Shown here piece after piece: positions 10,915 to 23,530 of a DNA stretch of 64,000 bases (position 1 is its first letter; every line of letters begins with the position of its first letter). This DNA comes from Anthoceros angustus (lineage: Eukaryota > Streptophyta > Anthocerotopsida > Anthocerotales > Anthocerotaceae), in NCBI GenBank assembly GCA_010909165.1, contig MU008218.1, positions 62,001 to 126,000 of the forward strand, read 5' to 3'. Under the pieces are notes generated by a model that was given only the letters and a program-made list of their open reading frames with translations, had not been told where the DNA came from and searched no databases. Both the position numbers and the translations under genes were made by a program.

Positions 10915-13900
10915 GGAGGCGAGAAGAACGCATTTCAAGCCGCAAAGTACTTTGTTGAAGAAGTTACGGGCTTCGACGATAAGGCCCTTTACAAAACATG
11001 GATGAAGGTGGGTAAAACTCGCCAATCCCCCGATTGGCTCTTCCGCCTCTCTCTATTCTACTGTTTTTTCTCGGGACCACAGCGGCCTCGCTGTGCCCCA
11101 GAAAAATCGGATGCTCACTGATGTTTCTGCCATGGATTTGCGCTCTCTAGATCTGGTGCCGCATGTTGAGCCCGCATGGCAATAGCATGCAATGCCTTGT
11201 GTCTAAGGTGGTGTGACTCTTGCAGGCCACTGTCACGAGAAATGGCTTGGCCAGGAGCAGCAGGCTGGAGAATATGTGCTGGAGGATTTGGCACATCGCT
11301 CGCAAGAAGAAGCAGGTTTGAAGGGCATCTTCTTCTTCTTCGTCTTCCATCTTCGCCCAGTAACACTAGTGCTTTGATTCTCCAAATTTGGGCACTTTGA
11401 AGATTTCATCCCTGCATGTTAGGTCGAGAGGGAGGATGCACGAAGAGTGGCCACCCGAAACATGGACCGTGACCAGAGTCGCAGGGATGCCACCGAGGAC
11501 ATGTCGGAAGATCTCTCTGAAGGAGAAAAGGTGGATGCTTCTCAAGAGGGTGGTGCCCGCTTGTCCAGGTTGAACTCTGATGCGCAACTAGCTTTCAATC
11601 CTGACGAACAGAAGGAGAAGCGCCTCTACATGGTCCTCATTAGGTATCTTACAATCCCGTTACTCTGTTTACCTCCAGCATATGCGGACGTGTTTCGATC
11701 TTCGTTGCATCTCATCCCATGTGGTATCAATGCTCGTGTTACAGCCTGCATGGATTAGTCCGGGGTGAAAACATGGAGCTTGGAAGGGATTCAGACACTG
11801 GGGGACAGGTGAATTTTCCTCTGCTATTGCCTGCTCGTCGTTGCTGATTTGTGCCCGTTTGCCTCCGCAAACGTCTGAAGGGAGCCAAATCTGCAGGTGA
11901 AGTACGTCGTGGAGTTGGCCCGAGCGTTGGCTATCATGCCTGAAGTATACCGAGTTGATCTTTTGACTCGTCAGATCTGCGCACCAGAAGTTGATTGGAG
12001 CTATGGTGAGCCCACAGAGATGTTGACTCCTCTAGCAACGGAGAACATTTGCCACACAGGTGACAGTAGCGGAGCCTACATTGTCCGCATTCCTTGTGGT
12101 CCCAGGGATCAGTACATCCGCAAGGAGCTCCTCTGGCCACATATCCAGGAGTTTGTGGATGGTGCGCTTACTCACATCCTCAACATGGCAAAGGTTCTTG
12201 GTGATCAGATTGCGGGAGGAGAGTTTGTGTGGCCCCATGTCATTCACGGTCATTATGCAGACGCTGGAGACAGTGCCTCCCTCTTGTCAGGTGCTCTCAA
12301 CGTGCCCATGGTGCTAACTGGGCATTCTCTAGGGCGGAACAAACTAGAACAGCTGCTGAAGCAGGGGAGACACACACACGAGGACATCAACGCAACTTAC
12401 AGGATTATGCGCCGGATAGAGGCTGAGGAACTTTCTCTTGACGCTGCGGAGCTCGTCATCACAAGTACCAAGCAGGAGATTGAAGAGCAGTGGGGTCTGT
12501 ATGATGGATTCACTGTGAGGCTGGAAAAAGTGTTCAGATTGCGGGCAAAGCGGGGACTCGGCTGCCATGGTCGCTACATGCCAAGAGTGGTGGTGTGTTT
12601 CCTACCCTTGGCAGATCTAGGGGTCACAGCTCAAGTTCTTGCCACAGAACTCGAGTCTTTGACACCTTCTTTGTTTCTAATTGAAAGATGCATACAAAGG
12701 TTGCCATCAAGTTTTCGAATTGCTGCTTCCCTGAAATCTCTTTGGCAACTCTTTTCTTGTTGCATCACCCATTATAACCTGGATCTGGAACAGTTGGTTA
12801 ACGTGTATCGCTGACCATCGATAGGTCTTACCGCCTGGGATGGACTTTAGCAATGTTGATGTCCAAGACATGGGAGATACCGACAGCGATTTAGACGTCC
12901 CAACATTCGCTGGCTCAGAAGCTATTCCTGCTACACCTTCGTCCCCACGTCGTGAGCCTCCCATATGGTCTGGAGTAAGTTCTTCTGCCAAAGCTGTCCA
13001 TATTGACAACCCTGCTGGGGAAGCCTCAAGTCTCTGTTTTTGCCTTCGCCTCTGGACGATTGAAAGCTTGTATGCATCCCTTTAACTCTTTACTGCTGGC
13101 AGATCATGCGCTTCTTCTCCAACCCTCACAAGCCCATGATTTTAGCCCTGGCTCGACCTGACCCAAAGAAGAACATAACTACTTTGCTGAAGGCATTTGG
13201 AGAGTGTTACCCGCTGCGGGAACTTGCGAACTTGGTACGTCCTGCCTCCGCAGAAAGCCGGTTCTTCACAACTTCACATACTATGTACCCAATGCATTAT
13301 CAACTCCAGAATTTAAACTGCCTCGGGCCGTGCAGACCCTTGTCATGGGCAACAGAGATGATATCGATGAGATGTCCGGAGGAAATGCAATCGTCTTGAC
13401 TACAGTACTGAAGCTCATTGACAGGTATGACCTTTATGGTCAAGTGGCTTATCCAAAACATCACACCCAGAGCGAGGTACCAGACATCTACCGGCTTGCA
13501 GCTAAAACTAAGGTGCGGTATTTGACAATTGAGACAACTTTCCCCTGTTTTTCACAATTGCAGAAGAAGACACACTGTTGCTGGACTCGACATCTTTCTA
13601 ATACATGGCTGACATCTTTCTAATACTTGGCAGGGAGTATTTATTAACCCAGCTCTAGTCGAACCTTTCGGTCTCACCTTGATTGAGGTACTCGCAGCGG
13701 GCCCTAAAATATAAAACGTTTTTGTCCTCTTCGTTTCATCCGGGGGCTATGCCCAAAACGCCAGGCTGGCTCTTGTTTTTATCCTCTATGGTCTAATCGT
13801 TTGACGGTTGTACTTTCCATTATCAGGCGGCTGCCCATGGTTTACCAATCGTTGCAACGCAAAATGGAGGACCTGTGGACATCCTACGGGTCAGACAAGC

Positions 13901-15552
13901 CAAGTAGTGAATGGAAATTTGGTCTGACTTTAACAAGGAAAATCAACTAAATTGTGCGGATTTGTACTGTGCAGACTTTGAACAATGGCATATTGGTGGA
14001 TCCTCATGATGAAAAACAAATTGCAGAAGCACTGCGGAGGCTTGTGGCTGATAGAGGACTTTGGTCTGAATGTCGTCGTAACGGATTGAAGAACATTCAG
14101 CTTTATTCGTGGCCCGAACATTGCCGGATATATCTTTCAAGGATCGCTCTTTGCAGGATGAGGCATCCAGAATGGCAAAATGATGGTAATATCGATGGTG
14201 ATCCGGATGCAGAGTCCCAGGGTGATTCTTTGAGAGATGTCCGTGATCTGCGTCTGTCTGTTGATGGGGACAAACTTCCACCGGGTTCTCTTAGCAATCC
14301 TGCTGACCTGGAGAAAGCTCTGAGGATTAGTGCCTCCGATCAGCTACAAAGATCACCGAGTAAACGCCTGGCCCGGCTGGAATCCATGCAAGAGGACACT
14401 CAATTTGGCAGTCGGGGCTCAAACTCAAGTGACAAAACGACGCAAAGCGGCTCTACCATGCCAGCTCGGATTCCCATAAGGAGGAGGAAGACGCTGATCA
14501 TAATAGCAGTGGACAGCTATGATGCCTCAACTGGCGAGCCAGATGAAGGGATGGTGAAAACAGTGCAAGGAATCCTGAGAGACTTTAAGTTGGAAGGAAG
14601 TGGACGTGCAACTGGGTACATGTTGTCAACCGCCTTGTCGCTCACAGGGACTCAGGCTTTGTTGAAGAGGGCTGGGCTATCTGTGTTGGAGTTCGATGCT
14701 ATAGTTTGCAGCAGCGGAAGCAAACTTTATTATCCTTCTGATGGAGGGGAGTTGCTTCTGGAACCAGATGCTGATTATGATGCTCACATAGACTATCGAT
14801 GGGGTGGAGAAGGCTTGAAAAAAACAATGGCACGTTATATTGCTGGCTCAGACGATGAGAACGTGGAGAGGAAGAGGATACCAGCCCTTGCGGAAGATGC
14901 CCAAGGGTGCAATGCTCATTGCCACGCTTATCGAGTAGTCAACTCATCCGTTGTAAGGACCTGTATGAAGCGTGTCCCAGCTGTATTGTTGCTTCTTTAG
15001 ACCCGTCATGGTCGGGATGGCTGTGATCCCGCTTCTGATGTATGTTTGCATTGCCTCAACTGCAGGTTCCGGCTGTGGATGCTCTTCGACAGGTTCTTCG
15101 CAAACGTGGTTTGAGGTGTCACGTTATTTACACTGAGGCAGCTACCAAGCTACACCTGCTTCCACTATTAGCCTCCCGGTCACAAGCTATGAGGTATTCG
15201 GCACTTCACTATCTAAAGCACTGCTCACAGTGACCATCCTCCAGTAGTACCTTCAGTAACGATGAATGGTTGATGCAGGTACTTGTTTGTCCGCTGGGGC
15301 CTTGATGTTGCAAGAATGTTATTGTTTGTGGGAGAAACAGGAGACACAGACTACGAAGAAATGCTTTCTGGCACACACAAGACAGTGGTATTGAAGGGTG
15401 CTGTGCAGACGGGTTCTGATAAGCTTCTGCGAGCACCTACCAGTTATCACAAGGATGATGTTGTCCCGGCTGAAAGCCCCAACATTGTCCTGGTTGACAA
15501 TAACTCAGGCGCAATACTAGATGCTGTGAAGAAATTTGGGTTGCAATTTTGA
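10813..15552 (+). CDS. SPS: Sucrose-phosphate synthase (13 exons, complete)
   Basis: Transfers glucose from UDP-glucose to fructose 6-phosphate, the controlling step of cytosolic sucrose synthesis. Exons: 10813-11007, 11226-11315, 11423-11643, 11745-11808, 11897-12592, 12825-12974, 13103-13234, 13336-13512, 13634-13687, 13827-13889, 13975-14952, 15066-15193, 15279-15552. Phases are consistent and predict 1073 residues, the normal length. It starts [11 protein letters not shown], as in plant SPS. The GT4 glucosyltransferase domain shows [56 protein letters not shown] and the UDP-glucose site. The C-terminal HAD-like, sucrose-phosphatase-like domain follows (exons 11-13). The 14-3-3-type serine in RDSDTGGQ is kept. 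The light-dark site region reads RLSRLNSD rather than RISSVD, so that control may differ. Confidence 0.97.
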
Positions 15553-16339
15553 TTCCGTTAGCTTCTATGGTCATAGTAAGGCACCATTCATTGCTACATG
15601 TATGGAACTGACAAATCTCAGGGGTGTACTACCCACTAACCTGGGCAGCACCGACAGCCTGGAGTAGTGACACAACGTTAAATAAGCCTGCTGAAAGCTG
15701 TATGCATGTGTGGATTAGACTGTGGCGAAGCACAGAGGATGCTAGGATCTGCATACCACTCCCTACTGTATGCTGGCTGCCAGGCAAGGATGCCTGTTGA
15801 AATGTTGAGAAATAAAGCGAGATCAGCTCCTGGCAAGGACTTGGCTTGGCGTAGTATTCACTCACCCCGTTGCCATCCAAAATTAGATCTGCCTTTCACC
15901 CAAGGACCTGAATGGAGAAAGGGACACCACCCCCCACGAGCCAAAATGGAATTGGGCTTTTTACATCCTAGAAAAAGAAAAAAGAAGAAAGGGAGTAGAA
16001 TGAAGATGCGGTTACGACCCTTTTATTATCGACCACAACAGGACTCGGTACGGAGTCATTAGCCTGTCTACAGTCTTATCAACCAAAATAGAACTGGTCT
16101 ACATAGGGGTACATAGTCTTCAGAGTGTGTGAAGTCGTTGTTATTGTTCCTAACGGTTCAAAACTCAGACCCCGTAGACGGGCTAGCAGAGCTCTGAACA
16201 ATTTGCCGTGGACGGGAAATGAAAGCTAGCGCGGCTGCTGGGGAGACGTGGCCAGCAGTGCTTGAGCTGGGCCTGATTCATCCAGATTCGGATTGTTGTG
16301 AGACTCGCAGCATGTTCTCCTCTGGTCCGCAGGGCCTTG
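15553..16339. other. Intergenic between convergent SPS and receptor kinase
   Basis: Holds the 3' ends of two convergent genes. A poly-A-like aaaagaaaaaagaagaaag run lies at about 15970-15990. An open frame at 15706-16062 has no recognisable family and I regard it as noncoding. Confidence 0.4.
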
Positions 16340-18845
16340 TCATCGGATAACGCGCCCATCTGTCCGACTGGTGGAAGACTTCCAGGCCAACTCTAAACTG
16401 TCCAGCACATCTGATGTATTTGGCCGATCGCAACCTTTTGGCTGTACGCACTCACAGGCCAGTAAAGCTATTCGCTTTAACGCACTAGGGGAATAATCAC
16501 CACATAGCTTGGGATCCGCCACTCGCGAATATTCCTCGTTCTCAATCTCTTGCGACAACTGGAATTGAGAATAATCAGCAATGACAGCACACACTGAGAG
16601 CCATACTCTTCCTGAAAGCCAGGGATGGATCACTTACCTCTTGGACAATTGATCTATTACCGTCGCCCCCAGTCTCGATGGCCTTCCTCCCGCTGATGAG
16701 CTGCAGAAGAACAACTCCGAAACTGTATACGTCACAGGCCTCCGTGACTTGTCCCAAGAGCAGGTACTCCGGGTCAAGGTAGCCACTAGTGCCTTTCACG
16801 GCTGTTGATAAATGTGAGGCCTCCAGTCCAATGAGCTTTGACAGTCCGAAATCCGACAGCTTGGCTTCGAGGGATTGGTTCAGGAGTATATTTGAGGGCT
16901 GCAGGAATGAACGCAGAACTCACGTCACACTTCCTAAGCTCCTCCAGCACAACTCAACAGTCTAAGCTGTGGACATTACCTTTATGTCTCTATGTATGAT
17001 CACCCCATCCGGATAATCGTGGAGAAAGGCCAACCCTCTTGCACAGTCCAGTGCGATGGAAACACGCTGAACCCATGTCAACGAGTCTGCACCTGCGCGG
17101 GCAACAAATAAACAAGCAGCTTAATGGGGGGAATCAACGGTAAGGAGACAGGCACAGAATTAACATCTCGTCCACTCTGTTAAGTCGATGCCATCAACAC
17201 AGATAACAAAGAGTGAAAGGCTATACCTCCCAGCCTCCCTTGCAGATCTCCGTTGGACATATACTCGTATACAAGCATGTACGCGTGCTTGTGTTGACAG
17301 TAACCCAGTAAAGCCGTGAGATTTGGATGCCGGACACGGACCAGGAGCAATACTTCCTGGCGGAATGAGTCAAGGTTTTCCGCATTGACTATGCACTTGA
17401 CCGCAACATCCTGTCCACTTGGAAGTCGACCTCTGTAAACTTTACCTGCACTTCCCTTTCCAACCAGAAGCGAATTGCTGAAGTTGTTTGTTGCTCTCAA
17501 AATCTCTCTTATTGTGAAGGTATAGCAGCTTTCCTTTGGCAGGTCGACCATTTCAAGAGGGACTAATGCAGCACGACTTCCTGTTGACATCAATAGAAGT
17601 CACAGTGATTTGGCACGGACGAAGCCTAGAAAGTAGTTAGAGCATTTGTCTACAGCGAAGCCGCCTTACCTGACATTGCCCTTGAGAGGACATAAGAAGC
17701 ACTTCTTTTTCTCCGGAAGTAACCAACGCTCAATGCTGATAAAACAACAACACCAGCGGTCCCAAAAATTCCGGCAATTATTATCAAGACCTTGGGAACT
17801 ACCGAAGTTCCTCGCCGGTGTGCTGTTCAAAACACAAACGAGTTTTGTTAGGAGTGCCTCAGATATATTGCTAGGCCGATACAGTGTTGACGTCTTGATA
17901 AACAAGAAGCCTACATAAGGAAGCCAAACGATTTGAACCCTCCGAAGCTGTGAACAACACCTGTAGGTTCTGGGCTTGGAGCTTCTCCATGATGATCAGT
18001 AAAGTACTCTGAAATTCAGCCACTGGACAGTTAGCACCGTCATGTATTCCACAAACATTGCTCATTCAGCTAGAGGGTGGTAACACGGAGGTACCTGAGA
18101 CTGGAACGTTTTCCAGGATTTGCAGGGCACAAGTGAAGAAACTCTCAAAGTGCGTGATGTCTAGATTGAGACTAGTCAAGGCGGCAGCAATGCTTGTACC
18201 ACAAGCACCAGGGTCATCTCCTGTCCGGTTAGCCAGTTCCAAAGACGCCAGAAGTAGTTGCCCTTGACATGTTTGACAGTTTTTGTGCCCAACCTCCAGG
18301 CCCTCTCCACATGCCTTGCATACATTGCGAATATCATACTTGCGCTCCAGCTCTGCCTTTGTACCGAACTGGCAAGAGGATGCACCACGTGTGATCCTTG
18401 ATGGCGGTAATGGGCAGCTCCTTAAAAGGTTCTGATTGATTCGTAGCACCCTCTGAAGCTCATCCTGGTAATTGCGCACACAGACTTCCGCTTGAGAGCG
18501 ATTCAAAAAGATGCGTCCTGTTGCATTGGTGTATCGAGCAATTGCAAAGAGAGCTGCGCTGTAAATTTCCCGACAGCAGATCTCCAAGGTCAAATCTGCA
18601 CTCGAGCTCCAAGAAGTACCCTGGCAAAGGGGAGTCAACGCCTTCAGAGTAGAGAAGTTATATGGACAAGACGAACCTGAAACTCGTAGAGACAGCAAAC
18701 AACGCAGAATCAGCTGAGGACCAGACCTGCACTCAAACAAACTAAGCAGATTGGAGCCGCGATCGATCTTACTTGCGTTAAGTTGGGCCCGCACAGATGT
18801 CGCAAACAGCGCGTAGACCAGCGTCATCCAAATCCTTCTCTCCAT
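16340..18845 (-). CDS. Receptor-like kinase with SPARK-type cysteine-rich ectodomain (six exons)
   Basis: Single-pass receptor kinase. Exon 1 (18095-18845) gives a signal peptide (residues about 1-20, ending SVRA) and a Cys-rich ectodomain. It contains CPYNFSTLKALTPLC, a CC pair and N-glycosylation sites, followed by a C-x2-C-rich tail, the SPARK pattern. Exon 2 (17670-17822) encodes the membrane helix, with VLIIIAGIFGTAGVVVL, then basic RRKR. Exon 3 (17227-17580) has the ATP loop GKGSAGKVYRG and lysine VAVK. Exon 4 (about 16979-17093) has the loop HRDIK, so it is an RD kinase. Exon 5 (about 16636-16896) has the DFG motif (LSDFGLSK), TSGYLDPEY and SFGVVLLQL. The last exon ends at 16340. Among SPARK kinases are symbiosis and immune receptors, but the ligand and role here are unknown. 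The ORF boundaries of exons 4-6 are read from GT-AG sites. Confidence 0.88.
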
Positions 18846-20081
18846 TGAAGCTGTTCCTCAGCTCGCCAGAGGATCGTGGCAACAGCAAAAGCGCATTCAG
18901 CTACACCACCCTTCTTTCCTCCACAACTTTTAAGTTCTGTGGCCCGCAGGTTGGATCCCGACACGTACCACTCCCTTTCATAGTGCGGCCATGCAAGTAA
19001 AGAGCAAGATCCCCGGACTTGAGAACCCCTCTTCCGAATTACGACACCGCAAGCCCAGCCAAGACCCTTGGTGAAGAAAATCGAGCTCGCCAAGGGGCCT
19101 CGGAAACCATCCCTCAATCACGACATGCTGAAGTTCCGTATCTCTCTCCTCCACCCGGTAGCAAGTGTGCCGCAGCTCACAGAAAAGCAGGTGGCAACCA
19201 AAACACCTTCACGCCCGACGTACGCTGACAGCCACACCGCTCCGCATTAACAGAAGCCACAAGGACAACTACGCCAAATCCTTGACAAGAATTCTGCACA
19301 AGGAGGACGCCCTGTCATTCTTTTGACACATGACGCTGCCACAATCACGTAGTAGAAGTCAATTTCCAGCGCACTGCACCACTTCTTACACACAACTGTG
19401 TAGGTCTAACTGCGATCCCATCCTGGATTGTGAGGAGCTCAGACAGCTGGAAGGCAGGTAAGCGAGGATTGAAATAGGCGTAGGCGACTGCAGCACTGGA
19501 AGAAAGGGATCGGGAAGATAAGAATTGCAAGGCTTCTTGATCCAGTTGAAGGCTGCATTGCATGGCATTGCCTGCGTGACATTTTCCAGCCGTGGCGCAA
19601 TCCTGCTCGCATGAGATTTAGGGCCTGCTTAATGGCTGGATCGTGAAGTTCACGTACACCGAGCGTGGCGCTTTGAATTGTCGCTGGCGCCACCAGCGAT
19701 AGTGCATTAAAGTGTCGCTTGGAGACGTCAAATCGATTGACGTTCAAACGTCCTTGGGACTTTGGCGGGACGGGACGGAGGCTTCAGCTTCATTTATTTC
19801 GCTGCTTAATTAGGCAAGCGTGTGGATGTCCGGTCTCGCTTGCATCCTCCCTTCTCGATTGCGGGCGGAAATTTGGGCATCCGTGGTATTTGCCTGTTGT
19901 GGGAGCTGTTGATGGTGGTGGGCGGGAGTTGGGGATTTCCTGCTCCTGATGTTGGGTGTTTGGAAGCGGGGAAGAATTGTGCAGACCGTGTGCGTGCAGG
20001 TTGCGAGCCTGGAGCGCAGTGCATGTGGTGGAGGAATTGGGGAGTGATTTCGGAGAAATTGCGGGGGAATTGGTGGGAGAG
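18846..20081. other. Intergenic region between two divergent genes
   Basis: Presumed promoter region of the receptor kinase (minus) and the GTPase gene (plus). On the minus strand 19345-19747 is open in two overlapping frames with natural-looking composition (start at 19747), and could be a small gene or remnant. I recognise no family and found no decisive splice junction. Confidence 0.3.
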
Positions 20082-23000
20082 ATGGCGTCCTGCTCCAGCT
20101 GGTTGCTGCTGCTGACGGACGATTTTGTCAAGATTTTGCAAGACATGGTGTTCACGTTCGGGAAGTACCACGAGGCGCAGGCGGACTTGAAGCAGGCAGT
20201 GCGGGCCTTGGACGCTCCCGACCCGCAGGCTCTGGCGATGAATTACTCCAGTCTGAGCGAGCTTTTGGCCTCGGTTTGGCCCTGCGAGAGTAAATATATT
20301 GCAGCCTTCGGGCCCACGGGGTGCGGGAAATCCACTCTCCTGGTATGTATGTTGGCGTTTTTGAATTGTGGGGGATGATGGGGGAGTTGGCAGAAGCCTT
20401 TGGTGAGCGTGTTGTTGTTTTTGTTGTGGTTGTGGTGGGTGGGTGCAGAATATGCTTCTGTGGTTGACATGCTTGGCTGGGGAGGAGTATGGGAAGGGTA
20501 TCAAGAGGGATCCCAGTGTGCTGCGGGACATTGCGAAAGCTTACGGGAAGGAGCAGGAGGGAGGCTCCAGGGTGAGTGAGGACGCGGTTGAGATGTCTCA
20601 GTCAGGTGCGGATCATGCGCAGGGTGGTGATCCTTCCCGCAGTGTGGTGAGTGCTCCAGATATCAGGAAGGAAAGGCACTCCATGGCCAGTGTGTTAGGA
20701 GTGTGTTGTGCAGACAGCAGGGAGAGCTATCTGAGCATCCATTTGACTGAATTTGACAACAGGCCCTTTCTTCTCCCGAGTGGGAGAATGGGAGATGCCG
20801 GCACAACCAAGGTCACGGCAATTGAGTGGGGGTCCAAGTTTGTGGGACGGATTCGGTGGGTGAGCTCCAGCAAACTTCGGAAGCAGTTCAAGGAACTGAG
20901 ACAGCTTGTGGGCACGAACAAGGAAGGTGAGGAGGTCTGTAAGGAAGATGAAGTCAAGAAGCGTGAGCTGACGGAGTTGTGGGAATCGCTTTGGAAACTG
21001 ATAGGCATGCCCAATCCTGGGCCTGAGAAGGAGTCAGAGGTAGACACTTTGATTCAGAGTTTGGGAAAGATTGTTAAGCTGGGCAAGGAAGAAGTTATCG
21101 GATGTTCTCCAACGAAAGGGTTGGTTTCAGACACTGGTTAGCATGTCATGTTGTCATTCCGGGCTGAAACTGAAGCTGAGGCTGTTATCATTCATTTCCT
21201 CTGGGGTAGTGCCTCTGGGGTTGGAGGGTAGCTAAGATGAAAGCTTTTCGCAGGTTCATGTGGGATCGGATTGCGGTCAGGGACGGCATGCACCGACGAC
21301 TTTGTGAAGAAAGGCTCGGTATACTAGTTGAAGATATCCGGATTCAGGCTCCAATACCCAGCTTAGAAGGTGGGGTGGTTCTCCTGGATGTGCCGGGAAG
21401 TAATGATCCTCGGTCACTGCATCAGAAGGAGACACGGGATGCTATAGGCCGAGTCTCCTTGATACTCCTCATTCTGGACAAGGCTGTCATTGATAAGGAT
21501 ACCGAGAAAATGTTAGAGGAGAATCCGGTTTTAGATCGTATGCTGGTGGATACGGAGGATGCAACCTGCAATCTCGTGGTGGTTGGCATTGCGGAGAAAG
21601 GCCACAGTCGGACTGACAGCTATCAAGATCTGATTTCAAGCTTTGATGTTGGAAATAGGCTGTCAAGAGTGATGAGGTCCATACTCTTCAAAAAAGCTAG
21701 CAAGCTGGTGCAGAGAAAAGAGATGACCAAGGAAAATGCAAAACAGGTCGTCAACAGCATCATCAACTCCAATCGCTTTACTGTTCTTCCAGTTCTTCCT
21801 TGTCTCGCTGCTTCTGTTCACTTGAGTCCTGCAAATCATGATTTGCATAAGATATTTTGTTTGGCCCCGGAAGAAACCTGTATAATGAAAATGGATCCAG
21901 GAGATGTCAGAAGAAAAGTCTTAATGACCAATATACCACAACTGCTGGAGAGGATACATTCTGTTCGGCGACCACCCAACGAAGCTCAATTGCTGGAGAG
22001 TATAGAGACAGCGTTAAGCTTCATTACGAACTTGGAAAACAACGCTCAGGTTAGACGTGCATTTCATCATGTTATTTTTGATGTAAATGATCTGATGAGC
22101 CTGCTCTTTATGTGCTAGCAGATAGACGAGTCCGTTAGGGACTTTTTGATCAGGGAGCTAAATTACATGCTGAGGAGACGTGCTGAGGATATCAAGTTGC
22201 CTCAGCCCCCTCCTCTAGACCTCGATTGGGTGACGGCCAGATTTGCCGCATGCCGAAGCGGAAGTCAGATGAGTTTGGATGATCAGAACTCTTTGAGACA
22301 GGAACTCGCAGATAAGGCAAAAATTTCAGCACTTCAGGCATCTAAACATCTCCTTCCACTGGAAAATATTTGTCTTCGTGGTTTCCATCCTGGATACGTT
22401 GGTCTCCTAGCTTCGGAGATTTTGGAACCTGCGAAAAAGCTCTCAGAAGATTATGTTGGGCAGCTCCACAAGGACCTCTGCAAGGCAGTGCGTGGGCCAG
22501 ACTTCCGCTTCGAGGGTTCTTTCGCTTCTCTCTCTGAGGTGAAAGTTGCTCCTATCAAGCTTCTGAAACTTGCATGCCGGCCTGAGCTGATTGCATTGTC
22601 ACTGCATGTGACCTGTTGCGACAGGGTGGAGGATTATTTTGTGTGTCCCTGAAGGATCAAGTCGAGCAGACATGGGAGCTGGTTCTCAAGCAAATTCGCG
22701 CAAGATGCCTCGATGAGGGGCTGAGGCAACTACGGCTGGCCATAGTAAAAGCATGCGACAAGGGAGTCTTACACACTCTGAAAGAGCTCAAAGCTCTCCG
22801 GTCTGTATCAGCTTTCAGAATACGCTTGGACGAAGTACTCCTCAAGAACTCCATGGCTGACAAGGCTGCAGAGTTCGCAGGTCCAAGCGTGAAGACGATC
22901 ATGAATGAGTTCTGGACGAACTTCTCGACTGCTGTAACTCTCAAGGTGCGGGACCTTTGGACTCAGTGGCAAACCGAGATCGAGAAACTGTCCAAGAGCG

Positions 23001-23530
23001 TGAGCGAACGGCTGACATTTTCAGGGCAGAAGCGAGGCAGGGAGGATAACCAACAGGCAAGTGACGAGTGTTTAGATGAGTTCAAAGCTTCGCTCGAGGA
23101 ACAGAAACGGAAGCTGCAGGAGCTAAAGAATCGTTTGAAGAAGAGACTGGCCATTGGCACAGTTCCCTCTTTGGGCGATGAAGAAGATGGTAGATATGGG
23201 TACACCTTACTCCAGAAGGATCAAAAGTTCTCTTTCGAGCCTGGCCCTGGAGCAAGCATTCCACCCTCACAAACCCCGCAACAGAGCTCCAGAGATACCC
23301 TGACGAGACCAGGTTCCCAGCTTAGTAGAAGAGCACCAACAGCTGTTGGAAAGGCACCAGCTGCCAGAATCATCGTTCCTACGTCACCAAGACCTGTGCA
23401 GACCCTAAGGCGTCCAGCCGGGAGCCCCCATTCGAAGGTCATCACAATTTCAGAGGATGAGGTCCTGCAGCTTTCACCCAATCCTTCGCCTTCTCGAGGC
23501 AGAGGTAGTAAGAGAAGGCGACGTTCTTAA
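20082..23530 (+). CDS. Dynamin-superfamily GTPase, nuclear SLIP-GC/NUGGC type (five exons)
   Basis: Predicted 1016-residue large GTPase. Exons: 20082-20342, 20449-21119, 21254-22049, 22122-22538, 22625-23530; all phases agree. The P-loop GPTGCGKSTLL lies at the end of exon 1 (about residue 77). The G3-type motif DVPGSND is in exon 3, followed by LLILDKAVI and NLVVVGIAEKG, consistent with later G motifs. The remainder is helical and basic, like dynamin stalks. The vertebrate relative SLIP-GC is a replication-related nuclear GTPase; plant members are uncharacterised to my knowledge. The last about 130 residues are Ser/Pro-rich. They carry VITISEDE, a good SUMO-interacting motif, and end in RGSKRRRRS, a likely nuclear localisation signal. 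Nuclear action is therefore inferred. Start is the first ATG in the open frame. Confidence 0.8.
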
